This document shows, one piece after another, positions 5,538 through 10,617 of a stretch of 10,617 nucleotides of DNA (position 1 is its first letter; every line of letters starts with the position of its first letter). The DNA comes from Chloroflexota bacterium. GTDB taxonomy: Bacteria > Chloroflexota > UBA4733. Location: contig JAMCTA010000076.1 in the NCBI GenBank assembly GCA_023381895.1, forward strand, positions 1 to 10,617. The letters run 5' to 3'. Both the position numbers and the translations under genes were made by a program. The notes under the pieces are model-generated. The model saw only the letters and a program-made list of their open reading frames with translations, was not told where the DNA came from and made no database searches.

Positions 5538-7469
5538 ATGGCGCGGTCACGTCGGTGGTGGCTCTTTGCGATCGTTCTGCTGCTGTTGCCGGTGCTGTGG
5601 CAACCAGACACTGCACAGGCCCAGAGCACTCCCGCTGACTATGATCTGCCGGCCTCCTTCGGAGCGCACTTCTTCACCCAGACGAATGGTGGGCAGACTG
5701 GCACCGGCTTCGCCGTGAGCAATGCTGATGGTATCCCCTTCTGGACCTACTTCCAACAAGTCGGGGGCGTTCCAGTCCTTGGCTACCCAGTCAGCAGCCG
5801 CTTCATCTACAAGGGCTTCGTCGTCCAGGCCTTCCAGAAAGTGGTCCTTCAGTGGCGTCCCAACCAGCAGATCATCGACTACGTCAATACTCTGGATGAG
5901 ATGCACAACGCCGGTCTCGATTCCTGGCTGCAAGCGTATCGCGAGGTGCCGCCAGTAGCAGATTGGTCGGGCGATACGGGGCTTCCCTTCGCTCAGGTGA
6001 TCCAGCGCCATCTGGCCTTGCTGGACGCCAACCCGGCGATCAAGGCCGCCTACTTTTCCGACCCCAACTGGCTCCAGGACAATGGCCTGCCGATGGCGCC
6101 GATCCAGAATATGGGGGGCGTGCTCGTCCTACGCGCCCAGCGCAAGGTCTTCCAGCAATGGCTCACTGATGTGCCTTGGGCGCAGGCCAACCAGGTGGTC
6201 GTCGCTAACGGCGGTGATCTGGCCAAGGAAGGAGGCCTCTTCCCTCAGGACGTTATCACGCCGCAGCCGCCAAGCAGCGCACCGCTCTCCGCCATCGTGG
6301 CGCCTCCCCCGACACCTTCACCGACCCCCACTCCGACGCCGGCCAATGGCTGCAATGGCGATGAGCAGATGTCCTTTAGCCCTGCTAGCCCAGCAGCCGG
6401 TCAGCAGGTCACCATCAGCGTGACGTCGGCGGCGGCGCTGACCAACGTCGGGCTGAGTGGCTCCTTCAACCCGCAGTTCGCCGGTGTGCAAACAGGGGGC
6501 AAGGGCTACGTCTGGTCGTGGACAGTGACCCCCAATGCACCCGGGCAGTACAACTACAACTTCACGGTCAACAACGGAGCGGCGACGTGCACTGCCAACA
6601 CCATGCAGGTGAGTGGCACGGCAATTCCCGCGGGGTGCAATGGTGACGAGGCGATGAGCTTCAATCCCACCACCCCGGCGGTTGGGCAGCAGGTGCTCAT
6701 TACCGTCACCTCAGCCAGAGGACTGGTCAACGTCGGGCTGACCGGGCCCTTCAATCCGCAGTATATCGGTGTACAGCAGGCGGGCTCCCGCTACGTGTGG
6801 ACCTGGATTGTCACCCCGGCGTCGTCGGGGTCATTCAGCTACAACTTCACGGTGAACGGCAGCAGCATCTGTACGTCGAATACGATGCAAGTCGGGGGCA
6901 CAGCGGCAACGAACGGCTGTAATGGTGACGAAGCCATGAGCTTCAACCCGAGCAGTCCGGCCACTGGGCAGCAGCTCTTGATCAGCGTCAGCTCGGGGAA
7001 GGGCCTCGTGAACGTGGGGCTCAGCGGATCCTTCAATCCTCAGTTCGCCGGCGTGCAGCAACTGGGAAGCCGGTATGTATGGACCTGGACGGTGACGCCG
7101 GCTACGGCCGGCCAGTACACGTACACGTTCACCATCAATAATGGCGCTTCCAGTTGCGCCTCCGGCACCGTGCAGGTCACGGGCGGAGCGACGGGCAACG
7201 GTTGTAATGGCGACGAAGCCATGAGCTTCAGCCCGAGTAGCCCGAGTGCCGGGCAGCAGGTGACGATCACCGTGACGTCGGCACGCCCCTCGACCTACGT
7301 GGGGCTGAGTGGTCCGTTCAACCCGCAGTTCGCCGGTGTGCAAACAGGGGGCAAGGGCTACGTCTGGTCGTGGACGGTGACGCCCTCCGCTGCCGGACAG
7401 TACAACTACAACTTTACGATCAATAACGGTGCGACCGTCTGCACCACCAACGTCCTTCAAGTACAGTAG
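5538..7469 (+). CDS. Secreted surface protein: unique N-terminal domain, Pro/Thr linker, four Ig-like modules
   Basis: This 643-residue protein of unknown function is exported. The signal peptide has a basic start (MARSRRWW), a Leu/Val core and a likely AQA-Q cleavage after Ala28. Residues 30-250 form a Cys-free domain with YFQQVGGVPVLGYPVSSRF and VVQAFQKVVLQWRP, a pattern resembling the 'GG-P-x-x-GYP ... VQ-x-F' segments of many Chloroflexota surface proteins. A Pro/Thr/Ser linker precedes four modules starting at Cys272, Cys367, Cys461 and Cys556. Each has CNGDE at its start, VGLSG-x-FNPQ-x-x-GVQ and YVW-x-W-x-VTP inside, and a second Cys about 79 residues later (351, 445, 540, 635), so one disulfide per module is likely. 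GGAAGGAG at 5525-5532, 5 nt before the ATG at 5538, fixes the start. No sortase motif, lipobox or C-terminal membrane anchor is seen. Adhesion or ligand binding is a guess. Confidence 0.85.
   Translation: MARSRRWWLFAIVLLLLPVLWQPDTAQAQSTPADYDLPASFGAHFFTQTNGGQTGTGFAVSNADGIPFWTYFQQVGGVPVLGYPVSSRFIYKGFVVQAFQKVVLQWRPNQQIIDYVNTLDEMHNAGLDSWLQAYREVPPVADWSGDTGLPFAQVIQRHLALLDANPAIKAAYFSDPNWLQDNGLPMAPIQNMGGVLVLRAQRKVFQQWLTDVPWAQANQVVVANGGDLAKEGGLFPQDVITPQPPSSAPLSAIVAPPPTPSPTPTPTPANGCNGDEQMSFSPASPAAGQQVTISVTSAAALTNVGLSGSFNPQFAGVQTGGKGYVWSWTVTPNAPGQYNYNFTVNNGAATCTANTMQVSGTAIPAGCNGDEAMSFNPTTPAVGQQVLITVTSARGLVNVGLTGPFNPQYIGVQQAGSRYVWTWIVTPASSGSFSYNFTVNGSSICTSNTMQVGGTAATNGCNGDEAMSFNPSSPATGQQLLISVSSGKGLVNVGLSGSFNPQFAGVQQLGSRYVWTWTVTPATAGQYTYTFTINNGASSCASGTVQVTGGATGNGCNGDEAMSFSPSSPSAGQQVTITVTSARPSTYVGLSGPFNPQFAGVQTGGKGYVWSWTVTPSAAGQYNYNFTINNGATVCTTNVLQVQ
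6351..7469 (+). repeat. Four tandem in-frame Ig-like repeat units
   Basis: Units begin at 6351, 6636, 6918 and 7203, with periods of 285, 282 and 285 bp; the last unit ends at the stop codon. Units 1 and 4 share an exact 59-bp identity (6465-6523 and 7317-7375), whereas units 2 and 3 differ at many positions over the same stretch. Confidence 0.9.
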
Positions 7470-7488
7470 CGGCAGCATCTGGGCAGCC

Positions 7489-7512
7489 TGCGGGGCCTGC
7501 TAGTGCCCCGCA
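7489..7512 (+). terminator. Hairpin after the secreted Ig-like protein gene
   Basis: A perfect 8-bp stem, TGCGGGGC (7489-7496) and GCCCCGCA (7505-7512) with an 8-nt loop, starts 20 nt past the stop codon. Only TCGTTG follows, so it is a GC-rich hairpin without a real T-tract. The rest of 7513-7757 holds nothing I can support. Confidence 0.5.
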
Positions 7513-7757
7513 TCGTTGCCACGTACGCCCTGAGCTCGTGTGCCTCCAGCGCAGCGAGCGCACGCTGCAAGCGGGGTCTGCGCCCGCCCATGTTGAGCCT
7601 TCTCCGTGCGTCACGAACGGTCGCTGAGTCTTGCTGAAGGACGGCACAGGCGTGGGGAGCAGGCTCGGTTGTGCCCATCTCCTGGGGCTCACTGGCCGTG
7701 GTCTTGATGATCTGCGGAGGCGTCATTACGACCAGTACTCGCCGGTGCCTCCGGGTC

Positions 7758-7786
7758 TTGCACTCTGCCATTTCTCCCCGTATGAT
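7758..7786 (+). promoter_or_regulatory. Sigma-70-type promoter upstream of the PH-like gene
   Basis: A -35 box TTGCAC (7758-7763) and a -10 box TATGAT (7781-7786) are separated by exactly 17 bp. Transcription would start near 7793, giving the gene at 7934 a leader of about 140 nt and placing the ATG at 7798 about 5 nt from the mRNA 5' end. Confidence 0.6.
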
Positions 7787-7797
7787 CACTCTGCGCA

Positions 7798-7911
7798 ATG
7801 AGGCGCAGCCCTTCCGAGTGTGCCCCGGCCACGAGCTCGTGTCCCTCGCAAACGCGGGGTTTGGTCGGTGCCTGGCGGAAGGGATTGGCTCAAGAGCACC
7901 GGTGCTCTTGA
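7798..7911 (+). CDS. Possible 37-residue leader ORF
   Basis: An ATG about 5 nt downstream of the predicted transcription start opens a 37-codon frame (MRRSPSECAPATSSC...) whose TGA at 7909-7911 lies inside the right arm of the 24-bp palindrome at 7889-7912. The peptide matches no family I know and has no run of a single regulatory amino acid. The case rests only on position, so it may be chance. Confidence 0.2.
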   Translation: MRRSPSECAPATSSCPSQTRGLVGAWRKGLAQEHRCS

Positions 7912-7912
7912 G
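7889..7912. promoter_or_regulatory. Perfect 24-bp palindrome upstream of the PH-like gene
   Basis: The arm CTCAAGAGCACC (7889-7900) is followed without a spacer by its exact reverse complement (7901-7912), ending 21 bp before the ATG at 7934. It could be an operator for a dimeric regulator or, in RNA, a 10-bp hairpin with a CCGG loop close to the ribosome-binding site. The T content after it is too low for a standard terminator. Confidence 0.6.
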
Positions 7913-7933
7913 GTTTGAGAGGATGGCAGGTCA

Positions 7934-8323
7934 ATGGCGACCATTGAAGTCACTCGCGATACACTCAAGGTTCACGTCACCGGTCTGGACCGGCTACGGA
8001 TGTGGACTGGCAACGTCTCGATTCCCCTGGAGCACGTGGAGCGCGTGGAGTACGATCCGCAGGAGACACAGCGGGAGCTGAATGCCTTCTGGACGGAGAC
8101 CTATATCCCAGGCACCCACCTTCCCGGCGGCTCTCTCGCCGGTTCCTATAGTGAGCATGGTCAGCGCGTCTTCTGGGATGTGCATCATCCCGATCATGCG
8201 GTGACCATTCACCTGTCGCACGACAAGTTCGACAAGGTGATCGTGGAGGTCCGCAACCCCGAGGAGATGGTGCAGACCATCAAGGCTGCGCTAGGCCGGG
8301 AGGTTGCTGGCGCTCGCCGTTAG
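7934..8323 (+). CDS. Small conserved hypothetical protein, PH-domain-like fold
   Basis: This 129-residue protein is cytoplasmic by appearance, with no signal peptide or membrane segment. Alternating strands (TIEVTRDTLKVHV, VSIPLEHVERVEY) lead to a Gly/Pro-rich middle (YIPGTHLPGGSLAGSY), then GQRVFWDV, AVTIHL, KVIVEV and a C-terminal helix PEEMVQTIKAAL. Strands capped by one helix, with the R-V-F-W-D-V motif, resemble bacterial PH-like hypothetical proteins common in Actinobacteria and Chloroflexota; the function of that family is not known to me. An in-frame TGA 18 nt upstream makes the ATG at 7934 the first possible start, with GAGAGGA about 10 nt before it. The gene stands alone, convergent with the MFS gene, and probably uses the promoter at 7758-7786. 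Confidence 0.7.
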   Translation: MATIEVTRDTLKVHVTGLDRLRMWTGNVSIPLEHVERVEYDPQETQRELNAFWTETYIPGTHLPGGSLAGSYSEHGQRVFWDVHHPDHAVTIHLSHDKFDKVIVEVRNPEEMVQTIKAALGREVAGARR

Positions 8324-8331
8324 CGAGCGCC
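8309..8331 (+). terminator. Hairpin overlapping the stop codon of the PH-like gene
   Basis: A perfect 9-bp stem, GGCGCTCGC (8309-8317) and GCGAGCGCC (8323-8331), has a 5-nt loop CGTTA, so the TAG stop (8321-8323) sits at the loop and the base of the right arm. TCCTTC follows. It probably acts as a terminator or mRNA end for the PH-like gene. Confidence 0.5.
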
Positions 8332-8445
8332 TCCTTCGACTCACACGTCACGCAGCGTCGCTGCGCGTCCCAGCAGAGTTGAGCACGTACTTGCGAGGGG
8401 TGCGTGCTCGACTCGCTAAAGGGAATGGCGGCGCCGGGCTAGCGT

Positions 8446-8475
8446 CACCTCTGGGCCAAAGGGGAACGCGAGGTG
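8446..8475 (-). terminator. Possible terminator of the MATE-MFS operon
   Basis: CACCTC (8446-8451) and GAGGTG (8470-8475) could form a short stem beginning 17 nt past the MFS stop codon. A second, longer stem lies further on: GTTGAGCACG (8378-8387) pairs with 8403-8412 through one wobble pair. No T-tract follows either. One of them may mark the transcript end in this convergent gap. Confidence 0.25.
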
Positions 8476-8492
8476 GTGACCAGCCGGCTACT

Positions 8493-9797
8493 CTAGCTCG
8501 GGGTGACCGCTGAGCGCTGCTCCCTCGCCCGTGATCCGCGGCCCACTTCCTCAGGCAGAGGTGCATTCCGGAAGAAGCCCCAGAAAAAGACGAGGTTGAG
8601 CAGCTGCAGCACCGACCCAATCTCGAAGGGGATGACCAACGAACCGCTCTCGAAGATATAGCCGGCGATTGATGGGCTGATCGCCGTCGTAATCTGGGAG
8701 GGCAAATTGCTGAGGCCAGCAGCTGAGGACCGTTCAGAGGCGGCCACTACCCCCATGGTGTACGACTGGCGGAGCGGAATGCTTGCCCGCTGCAAGGTCA
8801 TGCGAAAGAAGTACACCGCCGCGGCAAGTAGGAAGTTGGGCATCAAGGGCAGGATGACAAGAGAGACGACGCCGAAGAGACGGATTGCCGTCACTGCCCG
8901 CACCACACCCAGCCAGCGAGCAAACACGGGGGCTACTAGGTAGGGCAGAGCGCTGCCGAGGTTGACGAGCGCGAAGAGTATGCCGATCTGAGCCGGACCC
9001 TGTCCATAGCGGGTGTGGAACCAGTAAGACACGAACGGTGCGAAGAAGCCCACGCCGAAGCCGTTGAGCATGTTGGTCAGGGCGAGCCGGCCGATGACGC
9101 CACGCGACTCGGTAGGCAACAGACGTCTGCGTATGTTCCCCGTGCGCGGATGGCGCTCCTCATGGACGGGCACGATCACGAGCACAGACACCACGGCAAG
9201 CACCGCGGTCAGGACGAATAGCGGCTTGTAAGAATCGACTCGTGAGACGTGAGCAGCACTCATGAGCAGATCGGGTACGCCTGCGAGCAGGCTGCCAACA
9301 GTGGTCACGAGCGCCGCGACGAAGGAGAAGGCGGAGAAGACGACTGTCCGTGACTGCGGCTTGGTGAATTCGGTGACGAAGGCTTGTTGTGCCGGGTAGA
9401 CCGGTCCGCCACCAGCCGCTCCGGCTCCTGCATTCTGGGCGAGCGTACCGACAGATGCCAGGAGGACGAGCAGCCCAAAGCTCGTCGTCGTGGCGAAGGC
9501 CATGGCAGCGATGGCTGTGAGAAAACCGAAGGTGATGAGGAAGAACTTCCGGCTGTAGAGATCAGCGAGCACACTGACGAGGAGCGTGAGGGCGGCGCTC
9601 ACGATGGCGCTCACAGTGAACATGGTACCCAGCGCAATAGCATTGTAGCCCAGAGCGAGCATGTACAGTGGTAAGATCACGCCGAGGTAGCCCTGGCCCA
9701 GACTCCGGATGGCCCGGCTCACCATAAGACGGGTCAGGTCCGGTGTCAGCCATTCCCAACGCTGCTGCAGAATGGAGCGCTTGAGTGGTGCAGCCAT
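8493..9797 (-). CDS. Major facilitator superfamily (MFS) transporter
   Basis: This 434-residue inner-membrane protein has about 12 hydrophobic segments in two halves, the usual MFS length and layout. After the second segment lies a motif-A-like loop, LADLYSRK (residues 77-84, with Asp79 and Arg83-Lys84). A charged central loop (VHEERHPRTGNIRRRLLP) separates the halves, and a weaker cognate loop (FARWLGVVRAVTAIR) appears in the second half. The substrate cannot be told; small-molecule or drug efflux is the usual guess for such proteins. The ATG at 9795-9797 is chosen because AAGGTG (9806-9811), inside the last codons of the MATE gene, is 8 nt upstream. A longer open frame to 9959 only overlaps that gene. 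The 5-nt gap to the MATE stop implies one operon with translational coupling. Confidence 0.9.
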   Translation of the reverse strand: MAAPLKRSILQQRWEWLTPDLTRLMVSRAIRSLGQGYLGVILPLYMLALGYNAIALGTMFTVSAIVSAALTLLVSVLADLYSRKFFLITFGFLTAIAAMAFATTTSFGLLVLLASVGTLAQNAGAGAAGGGPVYPAQQAFVTEFTKPQSRTVVFSAFSFVAALVTTVGSLLAGVPDLLMSAAHVSRVDSYKPLFVLTAVLAVVSVLVIVPVHEERHPRTGNIRRRLLPTESRGVIGRLALTNMLNGFGVGFFAPFVSYWFHTRYGQGPAQIGILFALVNLGSALPYLVAPVFARWLGVVRAVTAIRLFGVVSLVILPLMPNFLLAAAVYFFRMTLQRASIPLRQSYTMGVVAASERSSAAGLSNLPSQITTAISPSIAGYIFESGSLVIPFEIGSVLQLLNLVFFWGFFRNAPLPEEVGRGSRAREQRSAVTPS

Positions 9798-9802
9798 CGC
9801 AA

Positions 9803-10617
9803 CTACACCTTGATTTTCTGCCACTTGCCAGCGCGGAAGCGCAGGTAGTTCGCGAGAGCGCGGGCGCCGGCATCCATGACATTCGAGGCGTAGACGCCCG
9901 GAAGTCCCATCCCGAGGAGAACCCCGAAGAGCCACCCGAAGGGGAGGCGGATGAGCCACACAGAGAGACCAGTGGCGTACATAGGGAAGCGAGTATCTCC
10001 AGCGCCGCGGAGGCTGCCCGCCATTACCTGGCCTAAGGCCTGAAGCGGCTGAGAAAGGGCGATGATGCGCAGTGCTGCGGTGCCGACGCTCACAATTTCG
10101 GGGTCGTTGGTAAAGAGCAGCATGATCTGGTGTCCAAAAACGATGAGGATGACCCCCATCGTGCCCATCCAGAGCGCAGCCATTCGGAAGGCGATCCAGG
10201 CGGTGCGTCGGGCAAGGTCCGGGCGCAGGGCGCCGAGGCTCTGGCTCGTCATCGTGGTCGCGGCAAGAGCGAAACCCAGTCCGGGCTGGAAGGAGATGGA
10301 CAGCGCATTGAAGGTGATGCGCTGGGCGGCATAGACCGCTGTGCCCATGCCGATGACGATGACGCCGTAAAGCAGTGCCCCGCCGCTCATGAGGGTCTGC
10401 TCGATCATCGAGGGGAGCCCGATCCGCAGCACACGGTGCATGAGGCTAAGGTCGGGACGCCACCCATCGCAGCCGCTGATGGCCACGCGGCGGCGGCCAC
10501 TGAACAGCAGGATCAGGAGAATCGCGGCTGCGCAGGCCCGGGCTACGCTGGCGCCCCAGGCAGACCCCAGCACTCCGAGAGCAGGGAAGCCGAACTTCCT
10601 CTTGACAGCAGCGCGTC
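9803..10617 (-). CDS. MATE-family efflux transporter, C-terminal 270 residues, truncated by window edge
   Basis: This is a multidrug and toxic compound extrusion (MATE) transporter, a cation-coupled exporter of the inner membrane. The frame is open to the right edge and reads KRKFGFPALGVLGSAWGASVARA, a typical MATE stretch, so translation clearly starts beyond the window and the GTG at 10573 is not a start. Further conserved segments are IGLPSMIEQTLMSGGALLYG (start of the C-lobe), GFALAATTMTSQSLGA, LRIIALSQPLQALGQVMAGSLRGAGDTRFPM and the final LPFGWLFG. The family is about 450 residues long, so roughly 180 N-terminal residues are missing. It is the upstream gene of the pair with the MFS transporter. 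Confidence 0.9.
   Translation of the reverse strand, partial: RAAVKRKFGFPALGVLGSAWGASVARACAAAILLILLFSGRRRVAISGCDGWRPDLSLMHRVLRIGLPSMIEQTLMSGGALLYGVIVIGMGTAVYAAQRITFNALSISFQPGLGFALAATTMTSQSLGALRPDLARRTAWIAFRMAALWMGTMGVILIVFGHQIMLLFTNDPEIVSVGTAALRIIALSQPLQALGQVMAGSLRGAGDTRFPMYATGLSVWLIRLPFGWLFGVLLGMGLPGVYASNVMDAGARALANYLRFRAGKWQKIKV

Noticed and set aside
6351..7469. Regular repeats that might suggest a CRISPR or other array
   Set aside because: The 282-285 bp period is a multiple of three and encodes conserved protein modules.
6831..7478. 215-codon open frame antisense to the Ig-like modules
   Set aside because: It is a shadow of the repetitive coding sequence: its own repeats mirror the modules, and it is His/Arg-rich without a domain.
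7457..7798. 113-codon open frame on the minus strand after the Ig-like gene
   Set aside because: Arg-rich with no domain or ribosome-binding site, and it overlaps the hairpin at 7489-7512 and the promoter at 7758-7786 on the other strand.

Overview
The window is high-GC bacterial DNA, most likely from a Chloroflexota (Thermomicrobia-like) chromosome. This is an inference from three things: a Tat-type lipoprotein sugar-binding protein with a long Ser/Thr/Ala linker, a secreted protein with the 'YFQQVGGVPVLGYPVS...VQAFQK' pattern familiar from Chloroflexota surface proteins, and a general accessory-protein flavour. No rRNA, tRNA, CRISPR array, transposase or integrase was found.

Left part (1-2489, minus strand): the N-terminal 242 residues of a 5-dehydro-4-deoxyglucarate (KDG) dehydratase-like Schiff-base lyase run off the left edge, with a good promoter just upstream. 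Before it lies a complete sugar ABC-transporter substrate-binding lipoprotein. Together they suggest uptake and breakdown of a sugar or sugar acid.

Middle part (2540-4936): a small heat-shock protein (Hsp20) gene on the minus strand is followed by a terminator. Its last codons, the terminator and about 200 bp of downstream DNA exist twice, as near-perfect direct repeats (2540-2774 and 4261-4500, no substitutions and three indels). They bracket a 1,486-bp segment that holds a Phd/YefM-type antitoxin and PIN-domain toxin module. The module has a textbook promoter placed so that the antitoxin mRNA should be leaderless. The layout resembles a small inserted element that used the hsp20 3' end as its junction, and it is the most notable structure in the window.

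Right-middle part (4937-8331, plus strand): a roughly 600-bp intergenic region with three 11-bp phased repeats precedes a secreted protein with a unique N-terminal domain, a Pro/Thr linker and four Ig-like modules of about 95 residues. A strong promoter, a possible 37-codon leader ORF and a perfect 24-bp palindrome then precede a small PH-domain-like protein of unknown role, which ends in a hairpin.

Right part (8493-10617, minus strand): a MATE-family exporter (C-terminal portion only, cut by the window edge) and an MFS transporter are 5 nt apart, apparently as one operon. They converge on the PH-like gene.
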